Source of the DNA: Nicotiana tabacum
Taxonomy: Eukaryota; Streptophyta; Magnoliopsida; Solanales; Solanaceae
Direction: 5' to 3'
Assembly (NCBI RefSeq): GCF_000715075.1
Contig: NC_134089.1
Location: 103,919,157 to 103,983,156 of the forward strand
Length of the DNA stretch: 64,000 bases
In this document: positions 36,214-47,548 of the stretch, in pieces
Position numbering within the stretch: the stretch's first letter is position 1
Layout: the number at the start of each line of letters is the position of its first letter
Made by a program: the position numbers and the translations under genes
Notes under the pieces: model-generated
Seen by the model: only the letters and a program-made list of their open reading frames with translations
Databases searched by the model: none
Told to the model about the DNA's origin: nothing

Positions 36214-36226
36214 GGCTCTGATACCA
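36214..36226 (-). other. E4 primer binding site (initiator Met tRNA)
   Basis: The sense strand TGGTATCAGAGCC is the canonical initiator-Met PBS, three bases from the LTR start at 36230. Confidence 0.9.
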
Positions 36227-36229
36227 ACT

Positions 36230-37563
36230 TGTCATGACTCAATTCCCAAACCCAGCCATGATGGCACCTCACGTGAAGACAAGGCCAGCCAGACCAAAAC
36301 GGAACACCTTTTTGAGCAGTTAACTATCATAAACAGTAATAAACATAATATAATATCCATAGATTGCAAATATTTAGCAATAACAATAGTGGAAATCATC
36401 CCGGCACATCCCAAACCGGGGTGTCAAAAGTCATGAGCAACTAAGAAATCCGGATACAAGTCTATTGAACACTAATTCCGATACAATAGTTCTAAAAACA
36501 TGAAAATGATAAGATAAGGGAGGCACGGGGCCGCGAACGCCAACAGCTACCTTGTAGTCTCCGAATCACTACCTGACCTGGGAGAATCGGCACTGAGGAG
36601 CGGACTCTGCGATGCCTGAATCTACACACATAGTGCAGGGAGTAATGTGAGTACTCCGACTCAGTGAGTAATAATTATAAATAATGGGTGAAAGTATGAA
36701 AACACGTAAAGGCATAAAGCAATTCCATATCAAGCAGTAAAATCACTTAAAGCAGTAAATCAATGAAGAAATCAAATGATATTCCTTTTTAAAACAGGTA
36801 ATTTAACAGGTAAATAACAAGTAGAAATTCATTCCTCGGACACAGTATCAATCGCTCAGAATAGTATCAGCCCCCTCGGGCTCACTCTCAGTATAGTATC
36901 AGCCCCTCAGGCTCAGTATCAATCACTCAGAATAGTATCAGCCCCTCGGGCTCACTCTTAGATCATAATAGGTACCTGCGCTTACTGTGGGTGTGCAGAC
37001 TTTGGAGGGTTCCCTTATGGCCCAAGCGCTATATCAAGCCACCTCGTGGCATCATCACTCGGCACTCGGCCTCACATCACTCTGCACTCGGCCTCACATC
37101 ACTCAAGCCACCTCGTGACATATAAAGTATCTCAGGCCCTCGGTCTCATATCACTCAGCATATCCTCACATATGTCCCTCGGTCTCACTCAGTCCAAAAA
37201 TCATCACAAGCCCCTTGGGCATTAGTAAAACAGTAGTTCTCAGCCCAAAACATGATGTAGAAATATCATTTAAGTTTCAAATCTGAGTAAAAGTGGCTGA
37301 GTTTGTAAAACAGTAGATATCAACAGGAATGAGTTCAAATAATAAGTCAAACAGTGAGGAAACAGTGACAAAAATTCCCGAAGGGTCCAAATAGTTGGCA
37401 CGAAGCCCAAATATAGCAATTTGCCCAAATCATGATGATAACAAATAAATTTCAGTCAAATATGCGGTAAAAATCATCAATCGGGATGGACCAAGTCATA
37501 ATCCCCAATAGTAAAGGACCCCACGCTCATCATCCAGCGCGTCTCACCTCAATATAGCACTAC
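36230..37563 (-). repeat. E4 right (5') LTR, first part
   Basis: It starts TGTCATGACTC and aligns with 28073-29393 of the left LTR. It stops at 37563 in the E5 target; the rest resumes at 59026. Confidence 0.9.
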
Positions 37564-40500
37564 TGTCACACCTCCTTTTTCACTACACCCCCGAAAAAGG
37601 GGTGTATATAGGGGAGTTTTTCCAATCTAAGTGACCATCGACACGGGATTATTTTATTTAGAATTCAGAGTCGCCACTTGAGATAATTTTATAGTGTCCC
37701 AAGTCACCAGTTCAAAATCCCGAATCGAGGAAAAGATTGACTCTGTATTACAGTCCGCGAACACAGAAATCTGGGTAAGGAATTATGTTAACCCGGGAGA
37801 AGGTGTTAGTCATTCCCGAGTTCCGTGGTTCTAGCACGGTCGCTCAACTGTTATAATTGGCCTATTACCTGATTTTAATACACGTTTTGACCTATGGTTC
37901 AATTTTAACTTTTTAACCGCTTTTATTTAATTATTTTTTAGGAAAGGCTCAACGTCATCTAAAACATGTCTTCAACCACGTCACATAAATGCGCCCGCGA
38001 TCCACGACACATTTTATCTAACGTTGTTGAGATTTGGATTTGGGTCACATAAATGTGCACCCGAGTTTAGGAAAGTAGATTATTAAAGTACGCACCCAAA
38101 GCAACTACGCGTTTGCACTGTGCGAGGGCCCTGGAATTTGCTAAATGGCACGTCTCGAATTCTAAGGATTTGAAAGAAATAATTAAATGAGGGCCATGCA
38201 TCTTTAGATTTTACTCGGCACGTCACACCTCAATTCCAATTTTCAAAGGAAATCCAAACTAAATTTGGAGGTCATTGGGCAACCCGCATCTGATTGTGAA
38301 ACAAAAGCATTTGGGCTAGCACAATAAGTAATGGGAGGAAACTCGGCTAGGTTGCCCGCCTGGGCCCATCAGGGGTCCTCCTTGATACTCTTTATTTTAA
38401 CACACGCAGACAACCTGGACGGGAAAATGTTTGCCAAAACTAACTTCACCAAACATCCCTCTAAACGTTCAATTGTTATTAAGTCATTACAGGAATTCCA
38501 ACTTAGCAAGCTAACGTGAAGCACGAGACCAGGTCCAATTCCAATAGTATGCTATTATCTTTCAAAATAACTTACTAATTATCCCACGTTCTTATACAAC
38601 TGCAATCATCAAATCTAGAGCACGACATAGTAACAACCAGACTTGCCAACTCCTTTTGAATAGCAACCCAAAATGATGTGATTTATTCAATGAACATAAG
38701 ACTATACCAACACCTGCTTTCTAGTAAACTCAGATCCTCAATGTGTTTAACAGTCAAAAATCTCGTTCCAAACAGCAACCCAGTATATGAAACTAAGGGA
38801 CCAGACTATAGCTTGCTAACAGAGTAATAGATAATCCATACTTAGACATTAGCCTTTGCAATTTTGCAAACAAAGCTGAGTTTCATAAATACAAAAATTG
38901 CAGAACCTGATCATTCACAAAGGATAGCTGCTACATATATCTAAAGCTAAATTCTAACTTGCATGAATGAGATGAAAATAGAACAAATCAGAATTGTTGT
39001 TCAAAATCTGGGATTCAAGCTAGGTATTCACATGATGTTTCTAGTGAGGCAACAGATGATCCAAATCCTCAAGTACACATTACAATGGCTAAGGGCCTGT
39101 TGGATATACATACCTGGAAATGAAAAGAAATAAGAAATGAAGGATCAGCAGTAGCAATAGAAGGAGTCAACACCAGCAGAGCCAATTGCAAACCAGAAAA
39201 TGATATGCAGCCGTCCAAAAAAACAGTTTCAACCGAATGGTAACCCAACAACTTCAAACACAAGTTCACTCCATTTTTAATCCCCAGATGATTTAGAAAT
39301 TACTTCAGAAGTTGAAAACCTCAAGATTACAGAAGAAAATTCAATAGAACAGTGATTTTGATATTTCTGGCCGTTTGTGATTTTTTTTATCCAAACTGAT
39401 TTCTATCCCCCTTTTGAATGCCAAGTTAAAGAGCCTTTATAGGCAAGGCATTTAGGGCAACTTCAATGAATTCACAATTGCCTTTCAAACCTTCAAAAAT
39501 TTTTGTTTTTGCTTAGGAGTCCTCAAGGTACAATCTAGAAATTCAAAATAACCCCAACCCCAGCTTCCTTGAAGCTTCCCTATTTAGTTACACCTAAATT
39601 CCCTAAGACAATTACCTAGACTACCCCTTTAAAACCCTGTTACTACCCCTGAACCCAATCCAACTATGGGTTAGGCCAAATCGAATAACCAGAACTCTAA
39701 GGCTATTGTTGGGACAGGTCACAATAAATTGAGGGCCCAAGAAATTCACCCAGCCCATGAATATTCTGAGACCCAAAACTCTAACTCAAACACATTATCA
39801 CAAACGATGGCCCCAAAAGAGTCCAATCAATTTTAATACTAACAAACCGAATTAATTCTTTCCCTTTAACAAAATTAATTAAAGTTAACTCATGGCTATT
39901 GCTTGTATGAATTCAGACAGAAACAAAAGGAAAAATGGAAAGAAAAAGGCAGAATGAAGATGGAGGAGAAACAGCAGAAAAAAAAGTTAAATAATGAAAC
40001 TGACGAGGAAGATGATAGAGAAAAGACAGAAAGAATACCTCTAAGGTCGCCAGAACAAAGCTTGATGAACTCTACAACTTCGATTTGATTCGAAACAAGC
40101 ATTAACCGTATGTTCTCAAAGAAAACAAACGGTCAATGCCCGTTTCAAACCCTATCGTTCAAGGGAGTTTGAAGGCTTGACAGATTCTTTTCTTCTTTGT
40201 TTCTAGATTCAAAACTGGACGGATTTGGTGAGGAATTGGGTGAAATGGTGATGGATTGGGGTTGAGGGAAGGACGATGGTTGCATGTATGAAATTTGGCT
40301 GTGTTCGAGCTCCGCCGCCGGCTGGAAATGGCGAAGGGATGAAAGGTGGTGTTAGGGTTTGGCAAGGAGATGAGAGACAAAGGTGATGAACAAAAGAAAG
40401 GGGGGTTTGTTCTGAGTTAATCTCAGAACTTTGGACATATTTAATCAATGCACAAGAAGCCACCTCCACCGTTGGATGAGCCAAGATTAAAGGCTCAGAT

Positions 40501-41111
40501 AATTTTAAACCTACTGACTCGAAACGACGTCCTATGGTTTGAGTAGGGGGATTGGGTCGGGTAAGGGCATAACTGGGTCGGGTTTTGGGGACGGGTACTA
40601 GGAGATTTGAGATCTGGGTCGGGATGTTTTAATTAAAATAGGCCCAAACTAACTCTCCTCTTCTTTTAACTTCTATTTCAAATCAATTTTCCAAAAATTC
40701 TTTTTTCTTCTTTTCCCAAAATTAGATTAGAACCTAAATTAATTCCTAGAACCTAGTTAACTAAAAAAACACTAAATAAATCTAAATGATAATTATCACA
40801 ATTAATAACAAAACCAAATTAAAAGAAAACTACTCAAAATCAAAATTAAGATTAACAGTGCAAATTAAACTATTTTTGTGATTTTTCCATTTTATAAAAC
40901 AACTAACTACTAGTTAATTCTTAAAAATGCAAAGATAAATCTTAATGCACATGCAACATATTTTGTATTTTTCATTAATTAAACAAAATTAACATGCACA
41001 GACAATATGCAAATAATAACAGAAAATGCCACAAAACTGCAAACAATGGAAAATTATTTTGTTTTGAATTTATGGGGATAATTCATATAGGGCAAAAATC
41101 ACGTGCTCACA
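37564..41111 (-). repeat. E5 left (3') LTR
   Basis: It starts TGTCACACCTCC and ends GTGCTCACA. Near its start is a palindrome (TACACCCC ... GGGGTGTA with an A-rich loop, one extra C in this copy) and at 37794-37818 a hairpin shared with E6. Short ORFs on either strand here are not conserved and are taken as chance. Confidence 0.92.
37794..37818. other. Tat LTR hairpin with conserved loop, E5 left copy
   Basis: CGGGA (37794-37798) pairs with TCCCG (37814-37818) around a loop with GAAGGTGTTAG. The copy in the right LTR is at 55674-55698. The E6 LTR has AGGGG/CCCCT around AAGGTGTTAGGTA at 62127-62149. Confidence 0.7.
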
Positions 41112-41124
41112 GCTGCCCCTCTTT
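41112..41124 (-). other. E5 polypurine tract
   Basis: The sense strand is AAAGAGGGGCAGC directly before the 3' LTR (TGTGAGCACG). Just upstream CTCTT and AAGAG could pair. Confidence 0.75.
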
Positions 41125-41242
41125 GCTCGGAAACACGAAGAGTTTTCATGCAAAGATAAAGTGAGCTGATACCAGCGATTTTTGCCCGTTTGAATACTCT
41201 GTGGGAAGCATTTTAAAAGATTTGACAGCACCCTGCTTCCAA

Positions 41243-41290
41243 GGTTGCCTACATATCCTTGGCTAAAAAGGAATCAGGTCAGTGTAGTTC
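41243..41290 (-). other. Two-stem hairpin motif, copy 1 (E5)
   Basis: Outer stem CTACA (41249-41253) with TGTAG (41283-41287); inner stem TCCTT (41256-41260) with AAGGA (41268-41272), loop 7. Plus-strand ends are GGTTGC and GTTC. It lies in the noncoding 3' region near the PPT. Confidence 0.65.
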
Positions 41291-41534
41291 AGGAATGTTT
41301 GGTAGCTAGGACTACCATGAAGTTGTGACTTCACTGTTGATGTTGCTGCTTACTGTATCCCCTTATTACACCATGATAAAATAAAAAGAAGCTAGACTAT
41401 ACTATGGTCTATGCATTACGAAATCCTATCTATATCTTCAAACTTACTCTTGTGGTTCTTGTTGCCTTGTTGACTTGTATTCTCCTGGTGGAATCCCTTT
41501 GTTGCCGCCTTGAATTGTAATCGGAGATATTTTC

Positions 41535-42190
41535 CTTTTCTCCAGGTGAATGCCTGACTACCAATTACACTTTGAGATGTTTTTCTTTTCTCCAGGTGGA
41601 CGCTTGACTGCATGAACTTGAATGTATTTCCTGCTCTCCAGGCGGGCTCCTGATTGCTGAACTTGAATGTATTCCCTGCTCTCCAGATGGGCTCCTAATT
41701 GCTGAACTTGAATGTATTCCCTGCTCTCCAGGCGAGCTCCTAACTTCAATAAAATAGACAAAAACAAAGAAAATTTTTGGCCTTTTTTTGGGTATCTGGG
41801 CACACATGTAAGTGTAAAACGGATCACATTACCAAGTATCAATAAGAACTTGAAAGCTAAAACTTGAATTTTACTCCCTTGTTCTCCAGGCGGGCTCCTG
41901 ACTGCTGACTTGAAATGTATTTTCTGCTCTCCAGGCGAGCTCCTGATTGCTGACTTGAAATGTATTCCCTACTCTCTAGGCGGGCACCTGATTGCTGACT
42001 TGAAATGTATTCCCTGCTCTCCAGGCGGGCTCCTGATTGCTGACTTGAAATGTATTCCCTGCTCTCCAGTTGGGCTCCTGATTGCTGACTTGAAATGTAT
42101 TCCCTGCTCTCTAAGTGGGCTTCTGACTTCTAACTTGAAATGTATTCCCTGCTCTCCTGGCGGGCTCCTGACTTCAACGAAATGACAAAA
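41535..42190. repeat. 45-bp tandem repeats in E5 3' noncoding region
   Basis: Units contain TGCTCTCCAGGCGGGCTCCT followed by GATTGCTGACTTGAAATGTA. About five irregular units lie at 41535-41745 and seven in register (45-base spacing) at 41881-42175. A different block of about 115 bases (with GGGCACACATGT) separates the arrays and returns after the second one, so the arrangement is compound. Confidence 0.85.
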
Positions 42191-42720
42191 ACAGAGGAAA
42201 TTATCTGCCCCAGTTTGGTAGCTGGGCACATATGTGAGTGGTAAACTGAATCATATTACCAAATATTACTATGAATTTGAAATCTAGGTCCCATTATCCA
42301 AGGGGGTCCTGACAACTCTTAACTAAACGGCAATTTTAAATCTAAGCTATATCTTTTAAAAGCATGACTTTCGCTACATCTTGTAATCTAATAAGGTCTT
42401 AAACTACTCCCCCTTATCCAGGAGGGTCTTGAAAATCAAAGGTCAAGTTTTATCTTAAGGGTGACAACTTTCATGGCTGAATTATACTACCCTACAGTAG
42501 AGTCTACGCTAAATGTTGTTATCGAATCGAAATCTTAAAGCTAAGTACCATTATTCAGGAGGGTCCTGGAAACTCATAATTGAATCATATCTCGAACATG
42601 CAAACTTCTAAGCTAACTTATATTCCTTTGGGATACATTTATGCTAGATTATGTTATTTCTGAACTTTAAACTATGTCCCATTTTCCAAGAGGGTCCTGA
42701 AAATCAAAAATCAAACCTGT
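42191..42720. repeat. Degenerate 120-138 bp repeats continuing the array
   Basis: Cores such as TTATCCAGGAGGGTCTTGAA occur near 42295, 42413, 42551 and 42670. The core resembles TCTCCAGGCGGGCTCCTGA of the 45-base unit, so both probably derive from one ancestral repeat. Confidence 0.6.
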
Positions 42721-43449
42721 TTGGTGACTGCCTTTCTCCACGGAGGGTTTCTCCGAAACAACCGAAATTTCCTGCCCCTGTTTTAATCAAAGAAAAAATC
42801 TTGTCAGTTTTAAATATGGTGGTTGGTTGATGGCATTCTTTGCTGAAGGTCTCTCCGCTGCATTGTTTTGTTTTGACTGGCTTCCCCGAATTGGCCCTGA
42901 ACCGCTTGACTTTCTGACTGACTTTCAAAACCCTATGACCCTGAATGACCCAAGTGTTCTATACTTGAACTGTTATTTCACACCTCTGACCCCTTTAACG
43001 GAACCTCTACATCTCCCATGAAATTACCAAATCATTTTGCCGATGGAACTCTTGCTGGCACTTTGCCCCACTTTACATCATGCTATCTTTGGTATGCTTT
43101 GGCCGCGCTGTGCTTTAAAATCTTGAAGCTGGTAGTGAGCTTTGAAATTCCTTCTTATTTACTTAAACAGAACTGACATTGGAAACATCTTAGAGGAATA
43201 AACACAAAAGAAATGAAATGCAATGACTTTCTGAATTAAGGATAAGGAAATCAAAAACTGGAAGACTATCTGAAGAGGAAAAAGAAAAGGGACTTATCTG
43301 AGTGGAGCAGTCGCCACCAATAATCATGACATGCATTTTGGATTACTCGGCCCAATCTTTCCAACCAAGCAACTTCCAATTGCCACACTTTGTTGCCCCG
43401 GAATTTTCATAACCTGATTTCTTCAACCAAATCCTGACCTTGTTCATCC
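42721..43449. other. E5 3' noncoding sequence
   Basis: No ORF, repeat or motif that I can support is visible here; it is part of the E5 region between integrase and PPT. Confidence 0.5.
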
Positions 43450-43651
43450 TGCGGTGCCTTGGAAGGTTTCAACCAGCATACCTCTCTCATCCATTCATCT
43501 CTCAACTCAATTTCGCCTTACGGTTCCCGTGAGAGTTTTCACCAATAAGACTCTCTCATTTTTTATTTCTCTCAACTTCTGTCGCCTTACGGTGCCCGTG
43601 AGGGTTTTCACCAATAAGACTCTCTCATTTTTTATTTCTCCTGCTTGGACC
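43450..43651. repeat. 69-bp tandem repeat, two good copies and one decayed
   Basis: 43514-43582 and 43583-43651 both read CGCCTTACGG then CCCGTGAG and CACCAATAAGACTCTCTCAT. An older copy precedes them at about 43450-43513 (GGTGCCTTGGAAGGTTTCAA). Confidence 0.8.
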
Positions 43652-43910
43652 AGAGTGTTGCCCCTGATGTGAATCACCACTACCTGCTTGACTTGGCGTT
43701 TCTCGATGACTGATTGGAAGGTCTTTCTTTGGACCGTAATGTGTCTTTTGGATGGGTTTAGAAAGAAAGGGCATAAAAGGCTCAAAACAACTCATCATGG
43801 GTTCAAAATTACAACTTTCGAAATTAGATTTCTTACAACAACCACAACTTCTGCCCTAGTTTCTTGTTTAGGGACTTTTGGATTTTATTTTGATGGGACC
43901 GAACTGTGAG

Positions 43911-43954
43911 GCTGCCTACGTATCCTTAAAAGGAATCAGATCGAACGTAGTTCA
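43911..43954 (-). other. Two-stem hairpin motif, copy 2 (E5)
   Basis: Outer stem CTACG (43916-43920) with CGTAG (43946-43950), perfect. Inner stem TCCTT (43923-43927) with AAGGA (43930-43934); in practice four pairs and a four-base loop. A pyrimidine tract follows at 43980. Confidence 0.65.
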
Positions 43955-43979
43955 TGACATAGGAATTACTTTGTTGTTG

Positions 43980-44185
43980 TGATTTTCTCTTTTCACTATC
44001 TTTTCTTTCTCTTTTTTGGTTTCTTTTCTCTATTTGTTGTTTTTCTTCTTCTTTTCTTTCTTTTCTTTCTTTTCTTTCTCTTTTCATTCTTTCTTTCTCT
44101 TTTCATTCTTTCTTTCTTTTTTCATTCTTTTCTTTCTTTTTTCTTTTCTTTCTATTTTTCTCTCCTTCCTTTACTTATCTTTTAT
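43980..44185. repeat. Pyrimidine tract (TTTCTTTC type), about 200 bases
   Basis: The plus strand is almost pure T and C with irregular TTTCTTTC and TTTTCATTC units; the element sense strand is therefore purine-rich. Two similar tracts lie at 51770-51920 and 54700-54740, each beside a copy of the hairpin motif. Confidence 0.85.
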
Positions 44186-44357
44186 GTTTGTGTTTCTGAT
44201 ATTTGTTAATGATTTCGAAAGAGAGGTATAAAAGAAAATAAATAAGGCTCAAAAGGTGTGACAAGGGATAAAGTGTTTAGATAGCAGAACAAAATGCTTT
44301 CGTCATTTCAATCTTCAAAACATGCCAAATACAAACAAGTACAATCAAAGAAAGAAA

Positions 44358-45727
44358 TCATACATAGTATCTCTTGACTGCATCAGAATTGATAGCCATT
44401 TCTACACATTTGCCTTCTACATCTGTCAAATACAATGCACCATTGTACAACACTCTAGTTACAACGAACGACCCTTGCCAATTTGGGGCGAACTTTCCTT
44501 TTGCTTCAACCTGATGCGGAAAAATGTGTTTCAATACTAACTGACCCACTTCAAACTTTCGTGGACGCACCTTGTTATTGTATACTCTTGCCATTCTCTG
44601 TTGATACAACTGGCCATGACATACTGCCGCCAGTCTCTTCTCATCGATCAAACTCAATTGTTCCAAGCGGGTTTTGACCCACTCATCATCATCAATTTCA
44701 ACCTCCACGATAATTTGAAGGGATGGGATTTCCACTTCTGTGTGTATCACTGCTTCGGTGCCATACAGCAATAAATAAGCAGTCACCCCTACTGAAGTAC
44801 GGACAATAGTGAAATAACCCAGCAATGCGAACGGCAGCTTTTCATGCCACTGCCTAGAACCCTCCACCATTTTTTGAAGTATTTTTTTATGTTCTTGTTA
44901 GCTGCCTCGACTGCTCCATTCACCTTGGGACAATATGGGGTGGAATTGCGATGCACAATCTTAAATTGTTGATACACCTCTTTCATCAGATGATTATTGA
45001 GATTAGCGCCGGTATCTGTGATGATTACCTTCGATATCCCGAACCGGCAAATGATATTTGAGTGCAAAAAATCAACCACCGCCTTCTTGGTTATAGACTT
45101 GAATGTTTTAGACTCTACCCACTTGGTGAAATAATCAATGGCCACCAGAATAAACCTGTGCCCGTTGGACGCTGCTGGCTCGATTGGTCCAATGACATCC
45201 ATTCCCCAAGCAACAAAAGACCATGGTGTAGACATTGTATGTAATTCATATGGTGGAGAATGAATCAAATCTCCATGCACTTGGCACTGATGACATTTAC
45301 GCACGAAACTAATACAGTCTTGCTCCATAGTGAGCCAATAATAACCTGCCTGGAGAATCTTCTTTGCCCACACATACCCACTCATGTGCGGTCCACAGAC
45401 TCCAGAATGTACTTCGGTCATGATAGCTGCAGCCTGTCTGGCATCTACACATCTTAATAACGCGAGATCTGGAGTTCTTTTGTACAAAACTCCTCCATTG
45501 AAGAAAAATCCACTTGCCAAGCGACGAATTGTTCTCTTTTGATCACCTGTGGCTTGTACCGGATATACTCCCCTTCGGATGTATTCCTTGATATCGTGAA
45601 ACCAAGGCTCCCCATCGAGCTCTTCTTCCACCATATTACAATAAGCATGTTGATCGCGGACCTGAATATGCAACGGGTCAACATAAGCCTTATCTGGATG
45701 ATGTAACATCGATGCCAGAGTAGCCAA
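44358..45727 (-). pseudogene. E5 integrase
   Basis: The zinc head is at about 45430-45290 (VHSGVCGPHMSGY ... CHQCQVHGD). Core motifs are WGMDVIGPIEPA, VIITDTGANLN and NGAVEAANKNIKK (the D, D and E of the catalytic triad). A one-base shift in an A/T run near 44885 moves the C-terminal part (44870-44358) to another frame: LPFALLGYFTIVRTSVGV, RPRKFEVGQLVLKHI and the end AINSDAVKRYYV. No chromodomain is present. Confidence 0.88.
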
Positions 45728-46120
45728 AGCATCAGCGACCTCATTATGAATCCTCGGAATATGCCTGAACTCTATTGCTTAAAACCGTTGGAAAAGATCA
45801 TGCAAACATTGCCGGTACAGTATGAGTTTTAAATCACGTGTTTCCCATTCTCCCTGAATCTAATGTACCAGAAGGTCCGAGTCACCCAAGACCAAGACTT
45901 CCTGGACACCCATATCCACAGCCAGCCTTAAACCCAGAATGCATGCCTCGTATTCCGCCATGTTGTTAGTACAGTAGAACCGAAGCTGAGCCGTAATAGG
46001 GTAATGATACCCTGTTTCGGAAATAAGTACCACTCATATCCCAACACCTTTCATGTTAGCAGCCACATCAAAGAAAAGTTTCCACCCTGGCCTTTCAATA
46101 TGTTCCAACTCATCAATGTG
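45728..46120 (-). pseudogene. E5 second (archaeal-type) RNase H
   Basis: Reading the minus strand here gives FFDVAANMKGVGI (first Asp), NNMAEYEACILGLRLAVD (Glu), VLVLGDSDLLV (Asp) and HIPRIHNEVADALATLASM. Three or four stops interrupt it, so it is not one long ORF. A second RNase H between RNase H and integrase is a known mark of the Tat lineage. The first domain ends at 46160. Confidence 0.8.
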
Positions 46121-46159
46121 TATTACCTCTTCATCAGGGAAGTAAGTCTTCAAAGGTTC

Positions 46160-46771
46160 TTATTCTTCATCCACAGGATTCTCAGCCAAATGGTCGGCCA
46201 GTGCTTGTACTTTCATCGCAGTCCGAGTCACATAGATAATGTCAAATTCTGTGAGCAAGATCTGCCATTTTTCGAGCCTTCCTGAGGGCATAGGCTTTTG
46301 GAGGATATACTTCAATGGATCCAAGCGAGAGATGAGGTAAGTGGTATGAGATGACAAATAGTGTTTCAACTTCTGGGCTACCCAAGTTAGGGCGCAACAC
46401 GTCCTCTCAAGATGAGTGTACTTAACCTCGTAAGATGTGAATTTCTTACTGAGATAATATATGGCCTGCTCCTTCCTGCCGGTGATGTCATGTTGTCCGA
46501 ACACACATCCAAATGAATTGTCCAAGACTGTCAAATACAGAACCAAAGGTCTCCCAGGTTCTGACGGGACCAACACAGGTGGGTTTGACAAGTACACATT
46601 TATCTTATAAAATGCTTCTTGACATTCATCCGTCCACTTGACTGCGACATCTTTCTTTAACAATTTGAAGATAGGCTCACAAGTTGTCGTGAGCTGAGCA
46701 ATAAACCGGCTGATGTAATTCAATCTTCCCAACAGACTCATCACCTTACTCTTGTTCTTTGGAGGTGGCAA
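46160..46771 (-). pseudogene. E5 RNase H (first)
   Basis: The reading has LLGRLNYISRFIAQLT (RT thumb end), WTDECQEAFYKI, LVLYLTVLDNSFGCVFGQHD (the family has Thr-Val at the usual Asp position, typical of this degenerate domain), YTHLERTCCALTWVAQKLKH and a C-terminal QALADHLAENPVDEE. It is open throughout. Confidence 0.85.
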
Positions 46772-46779
46772 TTCCTGGA

Positions 46780-47548
46780 TGGCTTTGATTTTTGACGGGT
46801 CTAATTCAATACCTCATCGGCTGACTATGAATCCCAACAACTTTCCAGACGGAACAACGAATGCACATTTTGCAGGATTGAGCTTGAGATTGTACCTGCG
46901 AAGCCTTTGGAAGAACTTTCTCAGATCTCTGACATGGTTAGACTACTTTCTAGACTTTACAATCACATCATCCACATAAACCTCTATCTCCCTATGTATC
47001 ATGTCGTGGAATATGGTCGTCATTACCCTCATGTAGGCTACCCCATCATTTTTCAAACCAAATGTCATGACCCGATAGTAGTACGTTCCCCATGGCGTGA
47101 TGAATGCTGTCTTTTCTGCATCTTCTTCATCCATTAAGATCTAGTGGTAGCCCGTATAACAATCCACAAAAGAACCAACCTCATGTTTGGCACAATTATC
47201 GATCAATATATGGATGTTCGGCAGTGGGAAGTTATCCTTGGGACTCGCCTTGTTGAGGTCTCGATAATCAACACACACCCTTGTCTTGCCATCCTTCTTC
47301 GGCACATGCACTACATTGTCTAACCAAGTGAGATACCGAGTGATGCGAATAACCTTGGCCTCAAACTGTTTGGTGACTTCTTCCTTAATTTTCACACTCA
47401 TATCAGTTTTAAATTTCCTCAGCTTCTACTTGACAGGGGGAAATGTCGTATCATTGGGCAATTTGTGAACCACCAAGCCAGTTCTTAGACCTGGCATGTC
47501 ATCATAGGACCATGCAAAAACATCTTTATACTCGAACGGTATTTTAAT
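46780..47548 (-). pseudogene. E5 reverse transcriptase
   Basis: Blocks are FEYKDVFAWSYDDMPGL (47500), KDGKTRVCVDYRDLNKASPK, FPLPNIHILIDNC, TPWGTYYYRVMTFGLKN and the catalytic VYVDDVIVKS (about 46950-46980). Stops at 47430, 47141 and 46943 break one common frame. The fingers, palm and thumb are all recognisable. Confidence 0.87.

Noticed and set aside
39896..40484. Ser/Phe-rich and Pro-rich minus-strand ORFs in E5 LTRs (also 57612-58398)
   Set aside because: They are present in both LTRs only because the LTRs are duplicates; frames are not maintained between copies and no motif is seen.
41881..42175. CRISPR-like array (regular 45-base spacing)
   Set aside because: Units are contiguous with no unique spacers, and the setting is a plant retrotransposon.
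41910..42185. Plus-strand ORF with repeated peptide (KCIPCSPGGLLIADL)
   Set aside because: The 45-base repeat has a length divisible by three, so any frame without a stop stays open. It is antisense to the element and the peptide has no known family.
43979..44231. Plus-strand ORFs rich in Phe and Leu that look like membrane proteins
   Set aside because: They are translations of a T/C-rich tract; no homologous gene structure or start context.
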